Assembly: GCF_003432385.1 (NCBI RefSeq)
Contig: NZ_CP031841.1
Coordinates: forward strand, 4,304,165-4,368,164
Direction: 5' to 3'
DNA length: 64,000 nucleotides
From: Breoghania sp. L-A4
Lineage (GTDB): Bacteria; Pseudomonadota; Alphaproteobacteria; Rhizobiales; Stappiaceae
Shown in pieces: positions 7,965-17,367 of this stretch. A model generated the notes under the pieces. It had not been told where the DNA came from. It saw only the letters and a program-made list of their open reading frames with translations, and made no database searches. How positions within the stretch are numbered: the stretch's first letter is position 1; each line of letters opens with the position of its first letter. The translations under genes and the position numbers were made by a program.

Positions 7965-9877
7965 TTACGGCTTCTTCGCCAGCCCCGCGACTTCAGCGCA
8001 TCGGTGATTTCCTCGAGGATCGCGGGGTCGTCGATTGTCGCCGGCATGCGGTATTCGTCGCCGTCCGCGATCTGCCGCATGGTGCCGCGCAGGATCTTTC
8101 CAGACCGCGTTTTCGGCAGCCGCTCGACGGTGATCGCCAGCTTGAAGGCAGCAACCGGGCCGATCTCGTTGCGCACCCGGGTGACCAGTTCCTTCTCGAT
8201 TTCGGCGATCGGCCGGTCGACACCGGATTTCAGCACCACGAAACCGCACGGGAGCTGGCCCTTGAGCGCATCGGCAATGCCAACGACGGCGCACTCCGCG
8301 ACATCCGGATGGCCCGCGAGCACCTCCTCCATGGCGCCTGTCGACAGCCGGTGCCCGGCGACATTGATGATGTCATCGGTGCGCGCCATGATGAACAGAT
8401 AATCATCCTGATCCGCATAGCCCGCGTCCGACGTCTTGTAGTAGCCGGGGAACTCCGCCAGGTAGCTCTCGATAAACCGGGCGTCGTTCTGCCACAGCGT
8501 CGGCAGACACCCCGGCGGCAACGGCAGCTTCACCGCGATGTTGCCCAGTATGCCGGGCGCCACCTCGTGACCCGCATCGTCGAGAATGCGCACATCATAG
8601 CCCGGCATGGCCACGCTCGACGAGCCGTGCTTGATCGGCAGCATGCCGAGCCCGACCGGATTGCCCGCGATGCACCAGCCTGTCTCCGTCTGCCACCAGT
8701 GATCGATCACCGGCACCCGCAGCGTGCGCTCCGCCCATTGCACGGTGTCGGGATCGGCGCGCTCGCCGGCCAGGAACAGCGTGCGGAAGCTGCTCATGTC
8801 GTATTTTTCAAGGAACTCCGCCTTCGGGTCCTCCTTGCGGATTGCCCGGAAGGCGGTCGGCGCGGTGAACAGGGCGGAGACGCCATGCTCCGAAATCACC
8901 CGCCAGAATGTGCCGGCGTCCGGCGTGCCCACGGGCTTGCCTTCGAATACGATGGTCGTGCAGCCGTGCAGCAGCGGCGCGTAAACAATGTACGAATGCC
9001 CCACCACCCAGCCCACGTCGGACGCGGCCCAGAACACCTCCCCCGGCTCGACGCCATAGAGGTTGGACATGGACCACTTCAACGCCACCATGTGGCCGCC
9101 GTTGTCGCGCACCACGCCTTTCGGCTGGCCCGTGGTGCCGGAGGTATAGAGAATGTAGAGAGGATCGGTGGCGGCGACGGGCACGCAGGGAACCTGACGT
9201 CCAACGGAGCGCGCGCGTTCCATGGCCGCGCCCATATCGATATCGCGGCCCTCGATGAGATCCGCCGTCAGTTCCTCGCGCTGCAGGACGAGGCAGGCGT
9301 CGGGCTTGTGCGTCGCCTGATCGATCGCGCTGTCCAGCAGCGGCTTGTAGGCGATCACCCGTCCCGGCTCGATGCCGCAAGACGCCGTGATGATGGCTTT
9401 CGGGGTGGCGTCGTCGATACGGGTCGCGAGTTCATGCGCCGCGAAGCCGCCGAAGACAACCGAATGCACCGCGCCGATGCGCGCGCAAGCCAGCATGGCC
9501 ATGACCGCTTCGGGCACCATCGGCATGTAGAGGATCACCCGGTCACCCTTGGACACGCCGCTGTCGAGCAGCACGCCCGCCAGCGCGTTCACGTGGCCGA
9601 GCAGTTCCTGATATGTGTAGCTCATCGTGCGGCCGGTGATCGGGCTGTCGTAGATCAGCGCCGCCTGGCCAGGCCGGCCGCGCTCCACATGCCGGTCGAG
9701 ACAATTGTAGCAGGTGTTGCATTCGGCGCCGGAGAACCAGGCCCCATAGGCGCCCTGGCTTGCGTCGAACACCGTGTCCCAGGGCCTGGACCAGTCGATG
9801 TCCGCCGCCGCCTTCGCCCAAAACCCTTCCGGATCGCGCCGCCAATCGGCATAGACCTCATGATACCGGCTCGCCAT
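7965..9877 (-). CDS. prpE: Propionyl-CoA synthetase (acetyl-CoA synthetase family)
   Basis: The ~637-residue AMP-forming ligase activates propionate (or other short acids) to the CoA thioester through an acyl-adenylate. Motifs include the P-loop YTSGTTGQPKGV, the central WWQTETGW, DDIINVAGHRLSTG at the hinge, and the catalytic lysine in TRSGKILRGTMRQ near the end. The N-terminal half (CYNCLDRHVERG) matches the PrpE branch rather than medium-chain ligases. ATG 9877 has GAGAGGAG upstream. The stop is lost in the written frame: one extra G in the run at 7983-7986 gives the natural end SRGLAKKP and TAA at 7965. The SDR gene follows in the same direction. Confidence 0.93.
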
Positions 9878-10141
9878 GGTCGCTCCTCTCGCACGCTGTG
9901 TCTGTGTTGTTCTTTTGAATGAGAGAGTGGGCCAAGCACCCCGACAAAAGCAATATGGCGCCCCTGCAACTTTCTGCTCGAATCCGCACACCAAATTGTC
10001 GCAGGGCCGCATCGCGGCCCGCCGACGGCACGCGGGGACCAAGACGGAATTCACGCGGGCGCGAAAATGATCTAATCCATCGTCCAACCTCCGCCGCAAT
10101 CCTTCCTGACGGCCCCGACACCGCAACCGAAAGCCCGCACC

Positions 10142-10909
10142 TTGACGCTCATCACCGATCCCTGGTTCTACGTCGTGGCCATTCCCGCGGTGCTTCTGGT
10201 CGGCCTGTCCAAGGGCGGCTTTTCCGGCGGCACATCGCTGCTCGGCGTGCCCTTGATGAGCCTGGTCATCTCGCCGGTGCAGGCGGCCGGCATCATGCTG
10301 CCGATCCTGGTGCTGATGGACTTGGTCGCGGTGGCCGCCTACCGGCGTTCATTCCACACCGCGTCCCTGGTCGTGCTGATTCCCGCAGCCCTGACCGGCA
10401 TCTTCATCGGCTACCTGACGGCGGCCTATGTGACGGACGCGCATGTGCGGCTGATCGTGGGCATCGTGACGCTGGCCTTCGTGCTCAACCACTGGCTGGG
10501 CACCAGCGCCTCGCGTCCGCCGGCCAAGCCGCGCGTCGCCGCGGGATGGGTCTGGGGCATGCTGTCCGGTTTCACCAGCTTCGTCAGCCATTCCGGCGGT
10601 CCGCCGATCCAGATGTACCTGCTGCCGCAGCGGCTGGATAAGTTCGTGATGGCCGGAACGATCATCATCCTGTTCGCGGTGATGAACGCGGCGAAGCTGG
10701 TGCCCTATTTCCTGCTGGGGCAATTCGACCGCGCCAACCTTCTGACATCCGCGGCGCTGCTGCCGCTCGCGCCCATCGCCACCTATGCCGGCGTGCGGCT
10801 GGTGCGCGTGGTCTCGCAGGAGGCGTTTTACCGGATCATGTATATTGCGATCTTCGTCGTCTCGCTGAAGCTGATCTACGACGGTGTGAGCGGCGCATTC
10901 TTCGGGTAA
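10142..10909 (+). CDS. TauE/SafE family membrane exporter
   Basis: This 255-residue protein has about eight membrane helices and the family features LSKGGFSGG near the N-terminus and a matching SHSGGPPIQMYLLP in the second half, giving the internal pseudo-repeat of TauE/SafE (DUF81) carriers. Family members export small organic or sulfur-containing anions such as sulfite, sulfoacetate or sulfonates; which one here is unknown. The only plausible start is TTG 10142, with weak upstream Shine-Dalgarno complementarity. It is divergent from prpE across ~260 bases that hold a small GGCCGC/GCGGCC hairpin but no other recognised element. Confidence 0.85.
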   Translation: MTLITDPWFYVVAIPAVLLVGLSKGGFSGGTSLLGVPLMSLVISPVQAAGIMLPILVLMDLVAVAAYRRSFHTASLVVLIPAALTGIFIGYLTAAYVTDAHVRLIVGIVTLAFVLNHWLGTSASRPPAKPRVAAGWVWGMLSGFTSFVSHSGGPPIQMYLLPQRLDKFVMAGTIIILFAVMNAAKLVPYFLLGQFDRANLLTSAALLPLAPIATYAGVRLVRVVSQEAFYRIMYIAIFVVSLKLIYDGVSGAFFG

Positions 10910-11020
10910 ACGGCCCACGCCCGGGTTCCGTTTGGCGCCCCGGCCTCCGTTCCCATTGAACCGGCGTGCGACTTACGCTTTGATGCAGTGCAAAACATAC
11001 AATCGGTCCGGGAAACACCC

Positions 11021-12645
11021 ATGAACGCTTACGCCACCGATCTCGACAAGAATGCGGCGAACTATCAGCCGCTGTCGCCGTTGTCCTTTCTCGCCCGCGC
11101 AGCGGCGGTCTTTCCCGATCATGTGGCGATCGTGCATGGCGCGCAGCACACGCCGTATCACCGTTTCTACGAGCGCGCGCGCAGGCTTGCCTCGGCACTC
11201 AGCCGGCACGGCATCGGCAAGGGCGACACGGTTTCGGTGATGCTGTCCAACACACCGCCGATGCTGGAGGCGCACTACGGCGTGCCGATGACCGGCGGCG
11301 TGCTGCACTCCATGAACACGCGGCTGGACGCGGCCGTCATCGCCTTCCAGCTCGACCATGCGGAAGCGAAGGTGCTGATCACCGACCGCGAGTTCGCGTC
11401 CACCATCAAGGAAGCGCTCTCGCTGGCCAGCGTCGACCCGCTCGTCATCGACTATGACGACCCGGAATTCCCGCAAACCGGCGAAATGCTCGGATCCGTC
11501 GAATACGAGGCCTTCATCGCCGGCGGCGATCCGGAGTTCGCCTGGTCGCTGCCCGACGACGAGTGGGACGCCATCTCACTGAACTACACATCCGGCACCA
11601 CCGGCAATCCAAAGGGCGTCGTCTACCACCACCGCGGCGCCTACCTGCTGGCGCAGGGCAACATCATCACCGGCAGCATGGGCAAGCACGCGACCTATCT
11701 GTGGACGCTGCCGATGTTCCACTGCAACGGCTGGTGCTTCCCCTGGTCGATGTCGATCGTCGCAGGCACCCATGTGTGCCTGCGCTGGGTGCGCCAGAAA
11801 CCGATCTGGGACGCGCTCGCCGACCAGACGGTCACGCATCTGTGCGGCGCGCCGGTGGTCATGTCGACGATCCTCGACACCCCCGCCGCCGACAAGCGCG
11901 AACTCAATCACCAGGTGGAATTCTTCACCGCCGCCGCCCCGCCGCCGGAAACGGTGCTGGCCAACATGAAGGCCGCCGGCTTCAACGTCACCCACCTGTA
12001 CGGGCTCACGGAAACCTACGGCCCGGCGGTGGTCAATGACTGGAAGGCGGAATGGGACGCTCTGGAGCCGGCGGAACAGGCAACCCGCAAGGCGCGCCAG
12101 GGCGTGCGCTACGTGCCCCTGGAAGACCTAACCGTCATGGACCCGCAGACCATGCAGCGGGTGCCCGCCGACGGCGAGACCATCGGCGAGGTGATGTTCC
12201 GCGGCAACGTGGTGATGAAAGGCTATCTGAAGAACGCAAAGGCCAGCGCGGAGGCCTTCGCCGGCGGCTGGTTCCATTCCGGCGATCTCGGCGTCATGCA
12301 TCCCGACGGCTACATCCAGCTCAAGGACCGTTCCAAGGACATCATCATTTCCGGAGGAGAGAACATCTCCTCCATCGAGGTGGAAGACACACTTTACAAG
12401 CACCCCTCCATCTCCGCCGCCGCCGTGGTTGCCCGGCCGGACGAAAAATGGGGCGAGACACCCTGCGCCTTCGTCGAGCTGAAGGCCGGCATGCCCCCGT
12501 CAGCGAGAACGAGATCATTGCGTGGTGCCGCGAGCATCTGGCGCGCTTCAAGTGCCCGCGCCACGTGATCTTCACCGAACTGCCGAAGACGTCGACCGGC
12601 AAGGTGCAGAAATACGTGCTGCGCGAGATGGCGAAGAAGGCCTGA
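11021..12645 (+). CDS. Acyl-CoA synthetase, medium-chain/DmdB-like (frameshift near the end)
   Basis: The AMP-forming ligase is ~541 residues when repaired. It shows YTSGTTGNPKGVVYHHRGAY, LYGLTETYGP, GWFHSGDLGVMHPDGYIQLKDRSKDIIISGGENIS (adenylation/hinge core) and the catalytic lysine in TSTGKVQKYVLR. The architecture is that of fatty-acyl and 3-methylmercaptopropionyl-CoA ligases (FadD/DmdB branch). The exact acid is not readable. After GMPP the frame is lost. One extra C in the run at 12494-12498 restores GMPPVSENEIIAWCREHL and the lid domain to 12645. I chose ATG 11021 over an upstream GTG. It converges on marC across a perfect hairpin terminator. Confidence 0.9.
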
Positions 12646-12660
12646 GGCGCCGGACCACAA

Positions 12661-12696
12661 ACAGTCCGGGCGGACGGATCAGGAGCGCCCGGACTG
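12661..12696. terminator. Bidirectional hairpin between acyl-CoA ligase and marC
   Basis: An ~12-bp perfect stem (ACAGTCCGGGCG with CGCCCGGACTGT) encloses a 12-13-base loop between the convergent stops. It has no T tract, but location and strength suggest a terminator. Confidence 0.65.
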
Positions 12697-12697
12697 T

Positions 12698-13333
12698 CTA
12701 AAGCGCGAAGCGGATGATGATTGCGTCGATGACGTTGTCGACCGCGATCGCCGCCAGGATGAGGCCCATCACCCGGCTGATGATCGAGGCGCCCGCCGGA
12801 CCAATGATCTTCTGGATCCGGATGGCCGCCAGCAGCAGGACCAGCGTGATGGACAGCACCAGCAGGGTTATCCCCGCCGTGATCACCTGCGCGCCGACCG
12901 GATAGACATCGTTGTCGGTCAGAACCACGACCGCCAGCATCGCGCCGGGGGACGCTATGGACGGAATGGCCAACGGATATACCGCGTGCTCCACATCGGT
13001 CTTGGGCACCTGCGCGATTTCCGCGTCCTGCTTGGACGGCCCGAAGATCATCGTCAGCGCGAACAGGAACAACACAATGCCGCCGGCGATCTGAAACGAG
13101 GTCAGATTGACGCCGATGGCCGTGAGCACCGGCTGACCGGCGACCAGAAACCCGAGCAGCACCAGCGCGGCGATGACAACCGCGCGCAACGCCACCGCCT
13201 TGCGCCGTCCGGCCTCGATCGAAGCGGTGACGGCAAGAAACACAGGGACCGTACCGACAGGGTCGATCACCGCGAAAATCGTGGCGAATTGCTGCACCAG
13301 CAAGGACGTATTCAGGTCGGCGAACATGGGCAT
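12698..13333 (-). CDS. MarC family integral membrane protein
   Basis: The 211-residue protein has six predicted membrane helices and MarC/UPF0056 hallmarks: FATIFAVIDPVGTVPVFL at the start, and IPSIASPGAM in the second half, the internally repeated proline/glycine motif. Despite the name (multiple antibiotic resistance), the function and substrate of MarC proteins are unresolved and E. coli MarC does not confer resistance. Length agrees with the family. Start ATG 13333 (MPMFADLN). It is a single-gene unit, convergent with the acyl-CoA ligase. Confidence 0.9.
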   Translation of the reverse strand: MPMFADLNTSLLVQQFATIFAVIDPVGTVPVFLAVTASIEAGRRKAVALRAVVIAALVLLGFLVAGQPVLTAIGVNLTSFQIAGGIVLFLFALTMIFGPSKQDAEIAQVPKTDVEHAVYPLAIPSIASPGAMLAVVVLTDNDVYPVGAQVITAGITLLVLSITLVLLLAAIRIQKIIGPAGASIISRVMGLILAAIAVDNVIDAIIIRFAL

Positions 13334-13461
13334 GGCCTCAGCGGGCGGAACGGGCGCTCGGTGAATAGCAGATTCGCCGCCGCGAGACGAAACAAAGCGG
13401 CTGCGTGCGATTCGCGAGGCGCGTTTCCGGCAGCGCTGCCGGACGGACGTCCCCGAGCATC

Positions 13462-13493
13462 AAAAAAAGCCGCGACCCGGTTCGGATCGCGGC
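13462..13493 (-). terminator. Rho-independent terminator of the DUF465 gene
   Basis: On the minus strand GCCGCGA and TCGCGGC form a stem across an 11-base loop, followed by seven T residues. It lies ~60 bases after the DUF465 stop. Confidence 0.85.
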
Positions 13494-13550
13494 TTGGCGT
13501 TAGATCTGAATGGTGAACCGCCGTGAGGCACTTCACAGGGGGAGGAAGGG

Positions 13551-13730
13551 TCAGTGTACCGTTGTGGCCGCCTTCAGACGCTCCAGTTCGTCTTTCAGTT
13601 GAAGCTTCGTCCGTTTGAGTTTCGCAATCTCCAGAGTGTCGGTACTTGGGTGCGCCATCGCCTTTTCGATTTCGCGATCGAGGTCGGCGTGCCGGCGCTC
13701 AAGCTGCAACAGATGCGACTGCAAGGACAT
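13551..13730 (-). CDS. DUF465 (YdcH) family small protein
   Basis: This 59-residue protein begins MSLQSHLLQLERRHADLDR and continues with IAKLKRTKLQLKDELERLK, matching the DUF465/YdcH pattern of two short amphipathic helices joined by a turn. The function of the family is not established. AGGAGG sits 8 bases before ATG 13730, an excellent ribosome site. A rho-independent terminator follows the stop. A second DUF465 gene lies on the other strand at 14272. Pairs like this are common near purEK in rhizobia, to my recollection. Confidence 0.9.
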   Translation of the reverse strand: MSLQSHLLQLERRHADLDREIEKAMAHPSTDTLEIAKLKRTKLQLKDELERLKAATTVH

Positions 13731-14271
13731 GAATAAAGCCTCCTATCTAGTACGACTTTGACAACAGGAGTGTGACATAAGGCGCATCACGTGTCGAACC
13801 TCAAGACGCTGAAAAAAGCGCGCCTGCGCAGTACACAAGGGTTAAAAACAAAGCAGCCCTACAAGTGTGTAAACGCGCCCGGAACAATCCTTTCGGCCGT
13901 GCGGCGCTGCAAGCTCCATGAAAACATTATGCTTTCCGCAGACTATCTTGGAAGCGCCGGTTTGTAACGTCCACCCGGCGCCTCATGCGCGTTTGAATAC
14001 CTACGTAGTGATGCGCAGCCCGCGACGTTTCAACGCGGCGCGGAACGTGACGGCGCGAGAAAAAAGAGAGAAGAGCCGCGCCAATGCGCTTTCGCAGCGT
14101 CTCAACCTTTCCGTAATCGCCAAGATGTTCTAATAGAAATGCCGTTGCAATTGCCCCCGCGCCGGAGCGAGATCCGGCGGGCCGCGTTCGTCCGACACGC
14201 GGGTCCCGCGCGGCGAGCCGCCAGGCAGAACGAGTGGAACAGTGCCGGATGCAAGTCCCGGAATACGGCGT
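13731..14271. other. Intergenic region between the two divergent DUF465 genes
   Basis: About 540 bases with no convincing gene. Open frames here (for example 13918-14133 plus and 13927-14397 minus) have no recognisable protein character, and the minus one runs across the second DUF465 gene. The region should hold both promoters. I see an AGGGTT...AGCCCT weak inverted repeat near 13848-13862 but nothing I can name. Confidence 0.5.
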
Positions 14272-14478
14272 ATGACCGAAGACATGGAACAGGCCCTGCG
14301 GGCCGAACTGTCGGAGCTGCGCCAGGAGCACCGCGACCTCGACGCAGCGATCGCCGCCATGGCTGAAAGTGGCAAGGCCGACGTCATCCAGCTGCAACGG
14401 CTGAAAAAGAAGAAGCTGAAGATTCGCGACCGGATCACGCTGATCGAGGACAATCTGCTCCCCGACATCATCGCCTGA
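14272..14478 (+). CDS. DUF465 (YdcH) family small protein, second copy
   Basis: This 68-residue, highly charged helical protein carries ELSELRQEHRDLDAAI and LQRLKKKKLKIRDRITLIED, the same two-helix plan as the DUF465 gene at 13551 but clearly diverged. It may form coiled-coil dimers. I chose ATG 14272 (MTEDMEQAL); ATG 14242 and ATG 14284 are possible alternatives, and none has a strong ribosome site. It converges with the GGDEF gene. Function unknown. Confidence 0.82.
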   Translation: MTEDMEQALRAELSELRQEHRDLDAAIAAMAESGKADVIQLQRLKKKKLKIRDRITLIEDNLLPDIIA

Positions 14479-14532
14479 TCGTCATCCGGAGCGCGGGAGG
14501 CGGCAGCAGTCGCCACCGGACACCGATCAGTC

Positions 14533-15165
14533 TTACCGGGCCGTCTTGGCGCGGTACATGTCCTTGTCGGCGCGATCGAGCACCGAATCCACGTCATCGC
14601 CGTCCAGAAGCCGCGTCACCCCGACGCTCGCCGACGCCGAGATCTCCATGCCCTCGAACGTCATCGGCGCCCGCGCCAATGCCTCGACAACGCGCGTGGC
14701 GGTATCGCGGGTGCTCGCCTCGTCCGCCTTCCACAGCAGAGCCACGAATTCATCGCCGCCAATGCGCCCGACCACGTCGGAACTGCGAAGCGTCGCGCGG
14801 ATAACGCCGGCTGCGTGACGCAGCATCTGATCGCCGCAGGCATGGCCGTAGGTGTCGTTGATCGTCTTGAAGGCGTTCATATCGATGAAGATGAGGCCGA
14901 CCGAAGAATCGTAGCGGCGCACGAAATCGAGCGTTCGCTCAACCACCCGCTGAAAGCCGCGCCGGTTCAGCAGGCCGGTGAGAGAATCACGGATCGCTTC
15001 GCGGCGCAGGTCGCGAATCTGGGCCTTCTGCTCGACGAGCTTGTCGTTGAGCCGCGCGATCTCGTCCTGCAGGCTCTCGACATACTCCCGCGCCTCTGCG
15101 GGCAAGCTGGAGAGATCAAGCGACAGCCGGGCAGGCGTATCGTTCTTGGAACTGGCCATGGTCAA
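14533..15165 (-). CDS. GGDEF-domain diguanylate cyclase
   Basis: The ~210-residue cytosolic protein has an N-terminal coiled-coil ([20 protein letters not shown]) and a C-terminal GGDEF domain. The active-site motif GGDEF is intact. RSSD five residues before it matches the RxxD inhibitory site, so c-di-GMP made from two GTP should feed back on the enzyme. [12 protein letters not shown] and [18 protein letters not shown] mark the domain start and substrate pocket. There is no membrane, PAS or receiver domain, so the input signal may act on the coiled coil. Start ATG 15165 or 15159. It is divergent from purE. Confidence 0.92.
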   Translation of the reverse strand: MTMASSKNDTPARLSLDLSSLPAEAREYVESLQDEIARLNDKLVEQKAQIRDLRREAIRDSLTGLLNRRGFQRVVERTLDFVRRYDSSVGLIFIDMNAFKTINDTYGHACGDQMLRHAAGVIRATLRSSDVVGRIGGDEFVALLWKADEASTRDTATRVVEALARAPMTFEGMEISASASVGVTRLLDGDDVDSVLDRADKDMYRAKTAR

Positions 15166-15360
15166 CAGATTCGCCCCCTACGCCGGCCCGCCATTCGCTG
15201 CCGGAAAACGGTCCGCACCCGGAGGCGGACCCACTCAAGCGCTCCGAAGAGACGCTCCGCAAAACTGGCGAATTCAGATACATTGCGGCGGCCGCTTGCT
15301 TGGCGGCCAATGATTTCTATAATCCGCGCCTTTCCAAGGCAAGACCCGCAAGGACAAGGC

Positions 15361-15858
15361 ATGAGCGATAGCGCGAAACCGGTGGCGATTATCATGGGCA
15401 GCCAGAGCGACTGGCCGACGATGAAGAACGCCGCCGACACGCTGGCTACCCTGGGCATCGGTTATGATGCCCGCATCGTCTCCGCGCACCGCACGCCGGA
15501 CCGGCTCGTCGCCTTCGCCAAGGGCGCGAAGGCGGAAGGGTTCAAGGTGGTCATCGCGGGCGCCGGCGGCGCGGCTCACCTGCCCGGCATGACCGCCGCC
15601 ATGACGCCGCTGCCGGTCTTCGGCGTGCCGATCGAGACCAAGACGCTGAAGGGCGAGGACAGCCTGCTGTCGATCGTCCAGATGCCTGCGGGCGTACCCG
15701 TGGGAACGCTCGCCATCGGCCGCGCGGGCGCGATCAACGCGGCGATCCTCTCCGCCAGCGTGCTCGCGCTCAATGACCCCGCCCTGGCCGAACGCCTCGA
15801 TGAATGGCGCGCCAACCAGAGCGCCCAGGTGAAGGAACGTCCCGAAACCGATGGCTGA
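15361..15858 (+). CDS. purE: N5-carboxyaminoimidazole ribonucleotide mutase
   Basis: The 165-residue class I PurE converts N5-CAIR to CAIR in de novo purine synthesis. GSQSDWPTM near the N-terminus and SAHRTP contribute the nucleotide and catalytic histidine sites. [11 protein letters not shown] is the glycine-rich active-site loop. The enzyme normally forms octamers. ATG 15361 has AAGGACAAGG upstream. The gene overlaps purK by eight bases, so the two are translated together and the unstable PurK product is passed on. Confidence 0.97.
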   Translation: MSDSAKPVAIIMGSQSDWPTMKNAADTLATLGIGYDARIVSAHRTPDRLVAFAKGAKAEGFKVVIAGAGGAAHLPGMTAAMTPLPVFGVPIETKTLKGEDSLLSIVQMPAGVPVGTLAIGRAGAINAAILSASVLALNDPALAERLDEWRANQSAQVKERPETDG

Positions 15859-16945
15859 TTCCACCACCGCGCGGCTTCGTCTCGCGCCCGGCTCGATGCT
15901 GGGCATTCTCGGCGGCGGCCAGCTTGGCCGCATGCTCGCCCAATCGGCCGCCGAGCTTGGCCTGCGCTGCCACGTCTATTGCCCGGACGCGGAAAGCCCG
16001 GCCTTCGAAGTGGCCCATGCCCACACGGTCGCGGCCTATGACGATGAGGCCGCGCTGGCACGGTTCGCCGACGCCGTCGACGCGGTCACCTATGAGTTCG
16101 AGAACGTGCCGGACGCCACCGCGCGATTTCTCGACGCCCGCGTGCCCGTGCGGCCCGGCGTGCGTCCGCTGACCGTTGCCCAGGACCGGCTGAACGAAAA
16201 GCGCTACCTACAGGAGATCGGCATCCCGATCGCGCCCTATGCGGCCGTCGACGGCCCCGAGGACATCGCCAGCGCCGCGGAGATCACCGGGCTGCCGGCG
16301 ATCCTGAAGACCCGCCGCATGGGCTACGACGGCAAGGGCCAGACCCGCATCGAGAGCCTCGACGACGCGCTTGCGGCCTGGAAGCGCATCGGCGAAGCGC
16401 CCGCTGTGCTGGAAGGCGTCGTCGGGTTCGCGCTGGAGTGCTCGGTGATCGCGGCGCGCGACATCGACGGCAACACCATCGCCTATGACATCGCCGAGAA
16501 CGTGCACGAGAACCACATCCTCAAGTGGACCCGCGTGCCCTCCACACTGTCTGAGGAGACAATGGCGCGCGCCCGCGAGCTGGGCATGAAGGTGGCGAGC
16601 GGCCTCGACTATGTCGGCGTCCTCGCGGTGGAGCTCTTCGTGGTGCGCGACGGAACCGGTGAGCATCTGATCGCCAACGAGATCGCCCCGCGCGTACACA
16701 ACTCCGGCCACTGGACACAGGACGGCTGCGCGGTCTCGCAGTTTGACCAGCATGTGCGCGCCGTCGCCGGCTGGCCGCTGGGCGACCCGAAGCGGCACAG
16801 CGATGTCGAGATGGAAAACCTCATCGGCTTCGACGCCGACGGCTGGTACGACATCCTGTCGGAACCCGGCGCCTGCCTGCATCTTTACGGCAAGCGGGAA
16901 ACGCGGCCGGGCCGCAAGATGGGGCACGTCAACCGGCTGAAATAG
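15851..16945 (+). CDS. purK: N5-carboxyaminoimidazole ribonucleotide synthase
   Basis: This 364-residue ATP-grasp enzyme makes N5-CAIR from AIR, bicarbonate and ATP. It starts with the glycine-rich [13 protein letters not shown]. The ATP-grasp core includes [12 protein letters not shown] and [15 protein letters not shown], the latter holding the metal-binding and product-site residues. Length is normal for the family. Start ATG 15851 lies within the end of purE. The downstream VOC gene is convergent, so purEK is a two-gene operon. Confidence 0.97.
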   Translation: MADSTTARLRLAPGSMLGILGGGQLGRMLAQSAAELGLRCHVYCPDAESPAFEVAHAHTVAAYDDEAALARFADAVDAVTYEFENVPDATARFLDARVPVRPGVRPLTVAQDRLNEKRYLQEIGIPIAPYAAVDGPEDIASAAEITGLPAILKTRRMGYDGKGQTRIESLDDALAAWKRIGEAPAVLEGVVGFALECSVIAARDIDGNTIAYDIAENVHENHILKWTRVPSTLSEETMARARELGMKVASGLDYVGVLAVELFVVRDGTGEHLIANEIAPRVHNSGHWTQDGCAVSQFDQHVRAVAGWPLGDPKRHSDVEMENLIGFDADGWYDILSEPGACLHLYGKRETRPGRKMGHVNRLK

Positions 16946-16960
16946 GCGCGCCCCGCCGCA

Positions 16961-17341
16961 TCACTCGGAGCGCTGCTCACAGAATGTCAGACGGTTGCCG
17001 AAAGGATCGATAACGGTGAACTGGAAGCCCCAGTCCATCATCTCAAGCCCCGGCCTGGCGTACCGGTATTGCTTTTGCGCGAGATCCTCATGCCAGACAT
17101 CAATGCCCTGCATGGGGACGAAGATCCGCGTGCCTGGCGTCGAATCACCGTGATGTTCGCTCAGATGCAGCAGCAGCGACCCGAACGACACCTGGCAATA
17201 AAGCGGCGCGGAGTCGTCGAAACGGTGCTCCCAATCGATCGTGAAGCCAAGATAGTCGCAATAGAACTCCCGGGCCTTGTCGACATCGAAGATCCGCAGG
17301 ATCGGCACCGCCGGTCGAAATGAAACCTCACCATCACTCAT
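16961..17341 (-). CDS. Glyoxalase/VOC superfamily protein
   Basis: The 126-residue protein shows the paired beta-alpha-beta-beta-beta modules of the vicinal-oxygen-chelate fold: PILRIFDVDKAREFYCDYLGF opens the first and FQFTVIDPFGNRLTF closes the second. A His in LHLSEHHGD and a late acidic residue could be metal ligands. Similar single-domain proteins are annotated as bleomycin-resistance-like or glyoxalase family, but no substrate can be given. I start it at ATG 17341, since the open frame runs far upstream through the opposite frame of the MATE gene. It sits ~26 bases downstream of that gene on the same strand. Confidence 0.85.
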   Translation of the reverse strand: MSDGEVSFRPAVPILRIFDVDKAREFYCDYLGFTIDWEHRFDDSAPLYCQVSFGSLLLHLSEHHGDSTPGTRIFVPMQGIDVWHEDLAQKQYRYARPGLEMMDWGFQFTVIDPFGNRLTFCEQRSE

Positions 17342-17367
17342 CACATTGCCCTTCCTCAACGCGAAAT

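Noticed and set aside
6932..9922. Very long plus-strand open frame opposite prpE and the dehydrogenase
   Set aside because: Arg/His-rich antisense shadow of high-GC genes; the minus strand has full family motifs and good starts.
13927..14397. 156-codon minus-strand frame opposite the second DUF465 gene
   Set aside because: It is antisense to a clear DUF465 gene and lacks protein motifs.
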